DNA from: Flammeovirga sp. EKP202
GTDB lineage: Bacteria > Bacteroidota > Bacteroidia > Cytophagales > Flammeovirgaceae
NCBI RefSeq assembly: GCF_014534745.1
Contig: NZ_JACVVP010000045.1
Span: 1 to 61,401, forward strand
Reading direction: 5' to 3'
Length of the DNA: 61,401 nt
A program made the position numbers and the translations under genes. The notes below the pieces were generated by a model that saw only the letters and a list, made by a program, of their open reading frames with translations, was not told the origin of the DNA and ran no database searches. This document shows, piece by piece, positions 36,460 to 44,512 of this stretch. How positions within the stretch are numbered: position 1 is the stretch's first letter; each line of letters begins with the position of its first letter.

Positions 36460-36747
36460 ATGAAATCATCATATATCATCATCGCAGCTCTTATCTTTTC
36501 ATTAATGGCTTGCGGAGGTCAAGGATCAAACAAAGAAAACGGACACGGTCATGAACATTCAGATGAACATGGACACGATCATGGAGAACATGATCATGGC
36601 GACCACGGTCACGAACATGATGAGCACCACAGTCAGGAAGAATTTATTGTGACTGATTCGGTAATGAATCAAGAACACAAGGGACATGAAGAGCATGAGG
36701 GGCACTCACATGACGACAATGACCAACAACATACTCATAATCACTAA
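36460..36747 (+). CDS. Histidine-rich metal-binding lipoprotein
   Basis: This 95-residue lipoprotein has a signal peptide with lipobox SLMAC (Cys18). The mature part is dominated by His, Asp and Glu (HGHEHSDEHGHDHGEH and similar blocks; over a quarter of the residues are His). Such a chain should bind zinc, copper, nickel or cobalt at the inner face of the envelope. It lies between the channel and adaptor genes with gaps of 14 and 17 bases, so it is a working member of the efflux operon. Confidence 0.8.
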   Translation: MKSSYIIIAALIFSLMACGGQGSNKENGHGHEHSDEHGHDHGEHDHGDHGHEHDEHHSQEEFIVTDSVMNQEHKGHEEHEGHSHDDNDQQHTHNH

Positions 36748-36764
36748 TCAAAAGATTGAATATT

Positions 36765-38279
36765 ATGAAGTACTATATTTTAATGGTAACAAGTTTGATT
36801 TTATCAGCCTGCTCCCATTCAAAAGATGCTGTTCACGCCCATGATGCAGAAGGCAACCACGTTACTTCAAGTAATGAAGTTCCAAGGGTAGACTATACGG
36901 TGTGGACCGATAATATAGAATTGTTTGTGGAGTTTCCAGTACTGGTAGTTGGAAAACAAAGTCGTTTTGCGGCCCATTTTACCGTATTAGACAAGCACAA
37001 ATCCGTTACCGAGGGAAGCGTAACTGTAAGCCTAATTCAAGGTAAAAAAGGAATAAGACAAACCGTAGATGCCCCTTCTTCTCCGGGGATTTTCTCCCCA
37101 ACGTTGCAACCGAATAAGGCAGGTAATTTTCTATTGGTTTTTGATATCAAAACACCAAAACTTACAGAACGAATTATCTTAAAAGATATAAAGGTTTATG
37201 CTAATGTAGAGGAAGCGATCGGGGAACTTAGTGGTGAAGAGGGTGACGATGGTTCCATTACCTTCCTAAAAGAACAGGCTTGGAAAATGGAATTTCAAAC
37301 CAAACCGGTATACCGCAAAGAGATTTTCGATGTGGTGCATACTTCTGGCAAATGGAACGTAGCACCATCTGATTACCAAAATCTGGTAGCTACCACTAAC
37401 GGACAGGTGTCTTATAAGAAAAAGAGTCTTACAGAAGGAAGCAGGGTGAAAAAAGGACAGGTACTACTACGCATACAAAGTGCTAACCTGACTGACAATA
37501 ACCTGAAGGCCGAATACGAAAAGACCAAAGCGACCTTTACACAAACCAAATCAGAATATGAACGCAAAAAGGATTTGTACGAATCTAAAGTGATTGCCAA
37601 ATCTGAATTTGAAAAGGTTGAAAGTAAATATCTTGTAGCAAAAGTGGAATACGAAACACTTGCTGCAGGATACACCGGTGGCAGTAAACAGGTGGTAGCT
37701 CCTTTTGATGGTTTTATTAAATCTATTCACACACGCAACGGAGACTTTGTAAATCAGGGAGATGAATTACTGGTAATTACAAGTAGCAATAGCAGTGTAT
37801 TGGAAATTGATTTAAGCACCCGTTATTTCAATCAGGTGAAGGAGATACAAAATATCTGGTATCAACCTTCAGAAAATCAATGGTCTGATTTGAAAACGCA
37901 AAACGGAGCAATTCTTTCTAGCAGTAAAGCGGTTAATGCCAAGCAGCCCTTACTAAAAGTGTTTGCGCAAATCAACGAAGGAATTGAAATGCCGGAAGGA
38001 GCATTTACCAAAGTGGATGTGGCTATTGGAAGTAACGGAACCGGGCTAGTTATTCCTGAATCAGCTTTACTAGAAGATTATGGTCAATACACTGTAGTAG
38101 TGCAACTCTCCGGAGAGAGTTTTGAAATGCGAAACATCACTATTGGAAAACGTAATGGTAGTGAAGTGGAGGTTTTGAGTGGATTGAAAGAAGGAGAAGT
38201 GGTTGTCACTACAGGTGCATTTCAGGTGAAAATGGCTTCGATGTCAGGTAATGCACCTGCACATGGCCATGCCCATTAA
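36765..38279 (+). CDS. RND efflux periplasmic adaptor (CusB/CzcB type)
   Basis: This 504-residue protein joins the inner-membrane pump to the outer-membrane channel. It has a lipobox (LILSAC, Cys16), a His-containing stretch (DAVHAHDAEGNHV), an N-terminal beta domain of about 150 residues, then the lipoyl and helical-hairpin core (QVSYKKKSLTEGSRVKKGQ, LLRIQSANL). The lipoyl half resumes with VVAPFDGFIKSIHTRNGDFV, and a C-terminal PAHGHAH tail ends it. The ATG at 36765 is preferred over the TTG start three codons earlier. Metal specificity cannot be read with confidence. Confidence 0.87.
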   Translation: MKYYILMVTSLILSACSHSKDAVHAHDAEGNHVTSSNEVPRVDYTVWTDNIELFVEFPVLVVGKQSRFAAHFTVLDKHKSVTEGSVTVSLIQGKKGIRQTVDAPSSPGIFSPTLQPNKAGNFLLVFDIKTPKLTERIILKDIKVYANVEEAIGELSGEEGDDGSITFLKEQAWKMEFQTKPVYRKEIFDVVHTSGKWNVAPSDYQNLVATTNGQVSYKKKSLTEGSRVKKGQVLLRIQSANLTDNNLKAEYEKTKATFTQTKSEYERKKDLYESKVIAKSEFEKVESKYLVAKVEYETLAAGYTGGSKQVVAPFDGFIKSIHTRNGDFVNQGDELLVITSSNSSVLEIDLSTRYFNQVKEIQNIWYQPSENQWSDLKTQNGAILSSSKAVNAKQPLLKVFAQINEGIEMPEGAFTKVDVAIGSNGTGLVIPESALLEDYGQYTVVVQLSGESFEMRNITIGKRNGSEVEVLSGLKEGEVVVTTGAFQVKMASMSGNAPAHGHAH

Positions 38280-38296
38280 TCATTAATCGAAAAGTT

Positions 38297-41200
38297 ATGT
38301 TGAATAAAATATTAACTGTTTCGCTGCAAAACCGTTTTCTGGTACTTATGGGAGCAGTCTTGTTGAGTGTTTCGGGCTTTTTCATTGCCCGAAATATGAA
38401 CGTGGATGTATTTCCCGATTTAACAGCGCCTACGGTTACCATTTTGACTGAAGCGCACGGAATGGAATCAGAAGAAGTAGAAAAGCTGGTTAGCTACCAG
38501 TTAGAAACTGCAATGAACGGCTCGCCCAATGTGCGAAGAATCCGCTCTTCTTCTGCAGCAGGAATCTCTATCGTATGGGTAGAATTTGAATGGGGAACCG
38601 ACATCTACAGAGCAAGGCAGATTGTAAGTGAACGCATCCCTATGGTTCAGGAGAAATTACCCGAAGGTGTAGGAATACCAACTATGGCCCCTATATCTTC
38701 CATTATGGGAGAGGTCATGTTGCTGGCTGTTCGCTCTGATAGTTTATCTCCAATAGAAATACGAACACTGGCTGACTGGACCATTAGTCCTCGCATTAAA
38801 TCTATTGGCGGTATTGCAAATGTGATCGTCATTGGAGGTGAGTTCAAACAGTATCAAGTTATGGCTAACCCTGAAAAGTTAAAGCACTATAATGTAGGTC
38901 TGGAAGAACTGTTAGAAAAAGTAAAGGCTAGTAATGTAAATGCTCCCGGTGGGGTAATGAACCAGTATGGGAACCAATACATCATCAAAGGAAACGGACG
39001 TGCTTATTCAGTAGGTCAATTGGAAGAAGCCGTCTTAAAACAAGTGAATGGTCAAACCATTAAGATCAAAGATGTGGCTACTGTTCAAATTGGGGCTTCT
39101 GATAAAATTGGCGATGGCTCTTTGAATGGCGAACCGGCAGTGGTCATGACTATTTCCAAACAGCCTGGGGTAAATACATTGAAACTTACAGAAAAACTGG
39201 ATGATGTTGTCGCTGAATTAAAGAGTAGCTTACCAAAAGGAGTACAAATAGAAAACCATATATTCCGACAATCTAACTTTATAGAAGCCTCCATCAACAA
39301 CCTTCAGCAAACCCTGTTGGAAGGAGTGTTTTTTGTCATGATTGTCTTGTTTATTTTCTTAATGAATTGGCGAACAACGATAATTTCTTTGTTGGCTATC
39401 CCCGTTTCTCTTTTGGCTTCCATTATCGTACTAAATCTATTGGGCTATACCATCAATACCATGAGTTTAGGTGGATTGGCCATTGCCATTGGTGCATTGG
39501 TTGATGATGCAATCATTGATGTGGAGAATTGCTTGAGGTGGTTGAGAGAAAACATCCGAAAACCCAAAGAGGAGCGCTTACCTTTTCTTACAATAGTAAA
39601 AGAATCTTCTATAGAAATTAGGAATTCCATCATTATTGCCACCTTAATCATCATCGTTTCTTTTGTACCGTTGTTCTTCTTAAGCGGTATGGAAGGAAGG
39701 CTATTAAAACCTTTGGGAATTGCCTTTATTACTTCGGTATTAATGTCATTGTTAGTAGCGACTACACTCACCCCAGTCCTCTGTTCATATTTACTCAAGA
39801 ATGAAAAATCCTTGAAAAAACAAGCAGAAGGGACTAAAATGGAAAGAGGATTACAGAAAATCTATCATGCTGTTTTAGATCGAGTGCTTCAATTTCCCAA
39901 AATGGTTATCGGTGTAACCGTGGGTGCATTCCTAATAAGTTTGATATTCCTCTCAGGATTAGGGAGGAGTTTCTTACCGGAGTTTAACGAAGGTTCACTC
40001 GTGATCAGTGCAGTGGGTATTCCAGGCATGTCATTAGAAGAAAGCAATAAAAGTGGGCAAATGATTGAAAAGCTTTTATTGGAAATGCCAGAAGTAGATT
40101 TTGTAACCCGTAGAACCGGACGTGCCGAGTTGGACGAACACGCCCAAGGGGTAAATGCAGCGGAGATAGATGTGCCTTTTACGTTGGATGGAAAATCGAA
40201 AGAGGAATTTTTTGAAGAAGTACGTACCCAATTAAGCGTTGTACCTGGCGTAAACATTACCCTCGGTCAACCTATTGCACACCGAATCGACCACATGCTT
40301 TCAGGTACCCGTGCTAATATCGCTATAAAGATATTCGGAGATGATTTGCAACGCTTGTTCCAATTAGGGAAAAGCATCGAAAACAATATCAAAAATATTG
40401 AAGGAATTGCAGATGTAGCCGTAGATCAGCAAATTGAAGTTCCGCAACTCCGTATAGTACCGGACAGGCAGAAATTAGCAGCATACGGTATGACGGTGGA
40501 AGCATTGATGACGCAAGTAGATATTGCCTTTGCCGGTGAAAAGGCAGGTGAGATTTACGAAGGTCAAAAGTACTTTGACTTGGTTGTAAGGTTTGAGAAA
40601 GATGCCCGAAACTCAATTGAAGCCATTCATTCAGCATTGATCAGTCTTCCCAACGGAAGCAAGTTGCCCTTAAATCAACTAGCCGATGTCCTTTCGGAAA
40701 GTAGCCCTAACCGAATAAGCAGGGAAAATGTACAGCGTAAGATTGTGGTAGCGGCCAATGTTTCAGGACGTGATTTGTTGGGTGTAGTCAACGATATCAA
40801 ACAGGTCGTTAATTCCGAAATTGAGATACCAGAAGGTTATCACGTTCAATACGATGGTCAGTTTGAAAGCGAAGCCAAAGCCTCTCAATTATTGCTAGTC
40901 GCAGCTATTGCAGCTATCCTTATCATTTTATTGTTGCTGTACTTTGAGTTTAAAGACTTGAAGTTAGCCTTTGTGGTATTGATCAACCTGCCTTTAGCTT
41001 TGATGGGAGGAATTATGATTGTGTACTTCACCTCAGGGATCATCAGCATCGCTGCTACCATTGGATTTATTAGTCTGTTTGGTATTGCCACCCGAAATGG
41101 AATACTGTTGGTCTCCCGATACAAGGATTTGAAAAAAGAAGGCATGAAAGGATTAAAGCTGTTAAAGCAAGGTGCAATAGACCGTTTGAATCCAATTCTA

Positions 41201-41377
41201 ATGACTGCCTTTACTACAGGTTTGGCCTTGGTTCCACTTGCCTTGAAAGGCGATGAATCAGGGAATGAAATTCAAAGCCCAATGGCGGTAGTAATTCTTG
41301 GAGGATTACTTTCAGCAACCCTATTGAATTTGATTGTCATACCCTGTTTGTATAAACTGGTGATGAAGGAGAAATAA
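38297..41377 (+). CDS. CusA/CzcA-family heavy-metal RND efflux pump
   Basis: This 1026-residue inner-membrane pump uses the proton gradient to expel metal ions. Twelve membrane segments and two periplasmic loops are apparent, with duplicated halves. The HME signature region reads IAIGALVDDAIIDVENCLRW near residues 395-414, carrying the acidic residues of the proton relay. Periplasmic motifs include GTDIYRARQIVSERI near 95 and GRAELDEHAQG near 608. LFGIATRNGILLVSRY marks the second half. It starts 17 bases after the adaptor stop. Copper/silver versus zinc/cobalt/cadmium cannot be decided here. A strong terminator ends the operon. Confidence 0.93.
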   Translation: MLNKILTVSLQNRFLVLMGAVLLSVSGFFIARNMNVDVFPDLTAPTVTILTEAHGMESEEVEKLVSYQLETAMNGSPNVRRIRSSSAAGISIVWVEFEWGTDIYRARQIVSERIPMVQEKLPEGVGIPTMAPISSIMGEVMLLAVRSDSLSPIEIRTLADWTISPRIKSIGGIANVIVIGGEFKQYQVMANPEKLKHYNVGLEELLEKVKASNVNAPGGVMNQYGNQYIIKGNGRAYSVGQLEEAVLKQVNGQTIKIKDVATVQIGASDKIGDGSLNGEPAVVMTISKQPGVNTLKLTEKLDDVVAELKSSLPKGVQIENHIFRQSNFIEASINNLQQTLLEGVFFVMIVLFIFLMNWRTTIISLLAIPVSLLASIIVLNLLGYTINTMSLGGLAIAIGALVDDAIIDVENCLRWLRENIRKPKEERLPFLTIVKESSIEIRNSIIIATLIIIVSFVPLFFLSGMEGRLLKPLGIAFITSVLMSLLVATTLTPVLCSYLLKNEKSLKKQAEGTKMERGLQKIYHAVLDRVLQFPKMVIGVTVGAFLISLIFLSGLGRSFLPEFNEGSLVISAVGIPGMSLEESNKSGQMIEKLLLEMPEVDFVTRRTGRAELDEHAQGVNAAEIDVPFTLDGKSKEEFFEEVRTQLSVVPGVNITLGQPIAHRIDHMLSGTRANIAIKIFGDDLQRLFQLGKSIENNIKNIEGIADVAVDQQIEVPQLRIVPDRQKLAAYGMTVEALMTQVDIAFAGEKAGEIYEGQKYFDLVVRFEKDARNSIEAIHSALISLPNGSKLPLNQLADVLSESSPNRISRENVQRKIVVAANVSGRDLLGVVNDIKQVVNSEIEIPEGYHVQYDGQFESEAKASQLLLVAAIAAILIILLLLYFEFKDLKLAFVVLINLPLALMGGIMIVYFTSGIISIAATIGFISLFGIATRNGILLVSRYKDLKKEGMKGLKLLKQGAIDRLNPILMTAFTTGLALVPLALKGDESGNEIQSPMAVVILGGLLSATLLNLIVIPCLYKLVMKEK

Positions 41378-41381
41378 TTAT

Positions 41382-41421
41382 AAACATTAAGGCTGTTTCG
41401 GTTGAGACAGCCTTAATGTTT
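41382..41421 (+). terminator. Terminator of the metal-efflux operon
   Basis: A 15-bp perfect stem (41382-41396 with 41407-41421) lies 4 bases after the pump stop. Confidence 0.9.
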
Positions 41422-41497
41422 CAAAAGAGTATAACTTTTTAAAAATGAAGCGATAATATCAAGGTTTCCACTCTCTTAAAAGAAAATTAAATTTGCT

Positions 41498-41629
41498 CAC
41501 GAATGGAAAACGAAATACAAATTTTGAATCCGTTTTATTTTATGTTATTCATAAATTATTTAAATTCAAGCACCTCTTACAAAAACTAAAACAGCAAGCG
41601 AACTTACTTTGAATTTTTGCTAAAGACTT
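41498..41629 (+). repeat. ~130-bp diverged repeat, copy 2 (right of metal operon)
   Basis: This is the partner of 34068-34196, in the same orientation. The rest of the gap up to 41715 contains no gene. Confidence 0.6.
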
Positions 41630-41797
41630 GGTGTAGTGGTGTAAAGGAGGTTTTTATTATGGGTAGATGCCATTGTCAAATTATTGGGATAAAGTGAAGG
41701 TGGTGTTTATTTGATGTTAGGTGTAATTTGATCCAGCTAATGCTGAAATAATAACCTCAAAAAAGTCAAAAAGCAACTTTACAAACTTAAATCATAT

Positions 41798-42409
41798 ATG
41801 ACGCAAAAACCGCTTCAAATTTTAATTGGAATATTACTGATTGTGGGGTGTTCTCAAAAAAAATCTAAAACTGAAAAAGCAATGATGAAGAAAGTTACGA
41901 CCAATGAATATGAAAACTCAAAAGAACTTAGATTTTTTGGTTCTATTAAATTGGCTCAATATGATGAATATATTAAGGAAGTTGAAATTGATTCATCAAC
42001 AATAGAATTGGTTCTCTATATCGATGAAGTTGGTAATAGTGAATCCGATTTTACGCTAACAAAAAGACACCTAAACGAACTTGAGTCTCGTATCAAAACA
42101 GTTCAAAAAAATGTTTATCAGGATTTTGCCCGCAAGGGCGAAACACATAAATACATTTTGCATTTTCTTGAAGGAATGACTGATGAAGATTATAATATTT
42201 TAATGATTGACAAAACAATTAGTGAAAAAGAAAAGATTACATCGATTCTAAATAAATTGAATTGCTACAGGGCACAAATCAATTTTGGCTATAATGAAAG
42301 TTTCTTCACCTACGATTTTACAATCGGCACTGGCCATCTTACAAATTATGTATTAAATGTTGTATATAATTCAGAATTAGAGTTGAATTATATTGCAGAA
42401 GAAAGTTAA
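41798..42409 (+). CDS. Cassette 1 lipoprotein of unknown function
   Basis: This 203-residue protein has a lipoprotein signal with lipobox LLIVGC (Cys18). The mature part is charged and mixed alpha/beta, with no recognised domain. It contains KRHLNELESRIKTVQKNV and a central YDEYIKEVEIDSS. It fills an inferred 764-bp cassette, starting 81 bases after the 5' boundary. No promoter box is obvious, so it may depend on a promoter upstream of the array. It is AT-rich, unlike the preceding metal genes. Confidence 0.65.
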   Translation: MTQKPLQILIGILLIVGCSQKKSKTEKAMMKKVTTNEYENSKELRFFGSIKLAQYDEYIKEVEIDSSTIELVLYIDEVGNSESDFTLTKRHLNELESRIKTVQKNVYQDFARKGETHKYILHFLEGMTDEDYNILMIDKTISEKEKITSILNKLNCYRAQINFGYNESFFTYDFTIGTGHLTNYVLNVVYNSELELNYIAEES

Positions 42410-42415
42410 GAAAAA

Positions 42416-42486
42416 TACACCTAATAGTATATATAAAATCATAGCCGCCTATCGTCAGGCTGCGATTCATATATTAACCGTTACAC
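42416..42486. repeat. attC-like site 1
   Basis: The site begins TACACCTAAT, complementary to the start of cassette 1, and ends at GTTACAC (42480-42486). Between them lie imperfect arms around 42428-42473 (TATAT and ATC paired with GAT and ATATA, AGCC/CCT with AGG/CT) with unpaired bases, as in folded attC sites. Confidence 0.55.
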
Positions 42487-42526
42487 TGTATTTATCTTAA
42501 CCAAAAAAAAAGTAGCATTAAATTTT

Positions 42527-42534
42527 TAACTTTG
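42527..42534 (+). promoter_or_regulatory. Promoter box of the cassette 2 gene
   Basis: TAACTTTG matches TAnnTTTG and ends 4 bases before the ATG at 42539. Transcription would begin at or next to the start codon, giving a leaderless message. Confidence 0.45.
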
Positions 42535-42538
42535 CTTT

Positions 42539-43528
42539 ATGTCAGACAAAAATAATGAATCACGATCATTCGAAGAGTTTCTTAAGTTAATTAAAGTCTC
42601 AAAAGATAAAGCAATAAGAAGTGTAAATAAAGATTTGATAGAACTATATTGGAACCTTGGTGAATATATTTCAAAAAAATGTACACTTGACAATTGGGGA
42701 ACAAATGTAGTAAAACAACTATCACTATATATCTCTAAATCTATTCATAACAATAAGGGCTTTTCTTCTCAAAACTTATGGAGAATGAAGCAATTTTATG
42801 AACATTACTTGGATAAACAAAAACTCTCACCGCTGGTGAGAGAAATTAGTTGGTCAAATAATTTACTTATTATTTCGCAATGCAAATCAATAGAAGAAAC
42901 AGAGTTTTATCTTAAAATTACTCAAGAAGAAAAGTATTCTAAACGAGAACTACAAAGACAATTAGAAAGTAGTTTATATGAACGGTCAATGTTATCTAAA
43001 GAAAATATCTCACCAGTGGCGAGAGAAGTTTACCCTGATTTAAATCAACATATTAAAGACAGTTACATATTCGAATTTCTAGACTTAAAAGATCAATATT
43101 CTGAATATTCCTTTCAAAAAGAAATCTTGAAGAATTTAAAAAGTTTTATACTTGAGTTTGGCAAAGATTTTCTATTTATCGATGAAGAATTCAAATTACA
43201 GGTAGGAAATCAAGATTACAAAATAGATTTATTATTCTATCATAGGGAATTACATTGCCTTGTTGCAATTGAATTAAAAATAGGAGATTTTAAACCAGAA
43301 TATATGGGTAAAATGGATTTTTATTTAGGAGCCTTAGATAAATATGTCAAAAAGGATCATGAAAATCCAAGTGTTGGAATAATCTTATGTAAAAGCAAAG
43401 ATGAAAGTATAGTAGAAATCTCATTAAATCGAAGTACCTCTCCAACTGTAGTTAGTCAATATGAAACAAAACTATTAGGAAAAGAGATTTTGAGAAATAA
43501 ATTGGAAGAACTATTTAACAAGAAGTAA
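42539..43528 (+). CDS. Cassette 2: YhcG/DUF1016-family PD-(D/E)xK nuclease
   Basis: This 329-residue protein has the DUF1016 layout. The N-terminal helical region (residues 10-165) contains ELYWNLGEYISKK, LWRMKQFYEHY, LSPLVREISWSNNLLI and YSKRELQRQLESSLYER. The C-terminal nuclease domain (190-329) shows Asp230 in YKIDLLFYHR and Glu245-x-Lys247 in VAIELKIGDF, the PD-(D/E)xK core. Family members are predicted DNA endonucleases, and some occur in mobile and defence contexts. It fills cassette 2 and has its own promoter box right before the ATG. Its length is normal, so the cassette carries an intact gene. Confidence 0.88.
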   Translation: MSDKNNESRSFEEFLKLIKVSKDKAIRSVNKDLIELYWNLGEYISKKCTLDNWGTNVVKQLSLYISKSIHNNKGFSSQNLWRMKQFYEHYLDKQKLSPLVREISWSNNLLIISQCKSIEETEFYLKITQEEKYSKRELQRQLESSLYERSMLSKENISPVAREVYPDLNQHIKDSYIFEFLDLKDQYSEYSFQKEILKNLKSFILEFGKDFLFIDEEFKLQVGNQDYKIDLLFYHRELHCLVAIELKIGDFKPEYMGKMDFYLGALDKYVKKDHENPSVGIILCKSKDESIVEISLNRSTSPTVVSQYETKLLGKEILRNKLEELFNKK

Positions 43529-43534
43529 ATTTAA

Positions 43535-43607
43535 ACAGAGTGTTACAGCAACTAAACTTCAAACAGGGTTGACGCAACTGCTCACAAGTTTAGTCATCAC
43601 GTTAGAG
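43535..43607. repeat. attC-like site 2
   Basis: The site lies between the cassette 2 gene and cassette 3. An 8-bp perfect inner stem (43552-43559 with 43586-43593) lies inside, and the site ends CACGTTAGAGG. The outer arm at 43535-43546 matches the start of cassette 2 only imperfectly. Confidence 0.55.
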
Positions 43608-43625
43608 GTTATTTGGTAGAATGAA

Positions 43626-44435
43626 ATGATAGAAAGACTAAAATATTTAATTAACAAGAGTGTTTATATAATTGATCAAATTGCATTAAGCCAATCTAAG
43701 GTATCTGATTATGATATTCTTGCATTTTCGTTTTTAAAGAAAAATACTATAAGTTGTATTTCTATTTTAAATATCATATCACCTATTAAATCTCAAGATA
43801 ATTTATCATATAAATATTCCATCTATGATATCAATAGTAGCTTTATATTAATTAGGGCATTATTTGAATCGTATGTAAACATGTTTTATTTGCTGGATAC
43901 TAACCTAACTGAAGATGAGAGAGAACTAAGATATCTATTATGGAAACGTCATGCTTTCGTGGAAAGACAAAAAATCTCAGAATACAAGGGGCTTAAGGAT
44001 AAAAAGTTAGATTTAGAAAAAAATCTTATTGAAGATTTGAATATTAGAATTAAATCAAATTCTTTTTTCAATAACTTTTCAGATAAACAAAAAAGTAAAT
44101 ATTTAGAAAAAGAATGGAACTGGGATTTACTCGGAGATTTTAGTACTAAGACAACTAATATTGGTATTAATAAAAAGAGAGTAGATTATTTATATAAATT
44201 CTTATCAAATTATTCTCATTCTCAATCTTATGCTTTTATGCAGGTTTCAGAATTGACTCAAGAGGATGCAAAATCTTTAATAAATGGAACACCTCTATTA
44301 TATACAATATCTTTTTTAGCTAAAACTTTAGAATTATTTTTCCAATCTTACAGTGGAAACGTTGAAAAGTTTAAACAGGATGCAAAGCTGAAATTGGAAA
44401 TTAATCATTGGATTAATTGGTTACAAAATATATAA
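43626..44435 (+). CDS. Cassette 3: helical protein of unknown function (DUF5677-like)
   Basis: This 269-residue protein is predicted to be all-helical and has no signal peptide. FILIRALFESYVNMFYLLD near residues 73-91 and FLSNYSHSQSYAFMQVS near 192-208 resemble DUF5677-type proteins, though this is from memory of the pattern. An Arg-x6-His motif (RYLLWKRH, 102-109) recalls HEPN-type RNases but is not proof. It starts only 15 bases after the 5' cassette arm. Perfect 11-bp complementary sequences flank it, the strongest evidence for the cassette model. Confidence 0.6.
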   Translation: MIERLKYLINKSVYIIDQIALSQSKVSDYDILAFSFLKKNTISCISILNIISPIKSQDNLSYKYSIYDINSSFILIRALFESYVNMFYLLDTNLTEDERELRYLLWKRHAFVERQKISEYKGLKDKKLDLEKNLIEDLNIRIKSNSFFNNFSDKQKSKYLEKEWNWDLLGDFSTKTTNIGINKKRVDYLYKFLSNYSHSQSYAFMQVSELTQEDAKSLINGTPLLYTISFLAKTLELFFQSYSGNVEKFKQDAKLKLEINHWINWLQNI

Positions 44436-44436
44436 G

Positions 44437-44512
44437 TAACCTCTAACAATCGCTGAAACTTCAGTCATCTGTTGACACACCCGCTGACCACAGTTTAATG
44501 TTCACGTTATGC
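44437..44512. repeat. attC-like site 3
   Basis: The site begins with the 11-base arm TAACCTCTAAC, the exact complement of the cassette 3 start, and ends CACGTTATGC. Inner complementary arms occur at 44456-44460 and 44492-44496. Confidence 0.6.

Larger units (their letters stand above)
41717..44506 (+). mobile_element. Array of three integron-type gene cassettes
   Basis: Three genes in the same direction are each bounded by a GTTRRRY-like site. For each, the first bases of the cassette are complementary to a site just after its gene: 41716-41725 with 42416-42425 (9 of 10), 42480-42490 with 43535-43546 (imperfect), and 43601-43611 with 44437-44447 (11 of 11). The inferred cassettes are 41717-42480, 42481-43601 and 43602-44506, cut between G and TT. 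The 60-75 bp junctions fold as attC sites do. No integrase gene lies in the window, so this would be a cluster of attC sites lacking an integrase, or the distal part of a larger array. Confidence 0.65.

Noticed and set aside
38209-41145. Several open frames on the minus strand opposite the efflux pump gene
   Set aside because: They lie entirely within a well-supported gene on the other strand and show low-complexity antisense composition; no independent start signal or family.
42824-43024. Two similar palindromes inside the YhcG gene (42824-42842 and 43008-43024)
   Set aside because: They encode LSPLVREIS and ISPVAREV, which are conserved protein motifs of the DUF1016 family at these positions, so the DNA similarity is explained by the protein.
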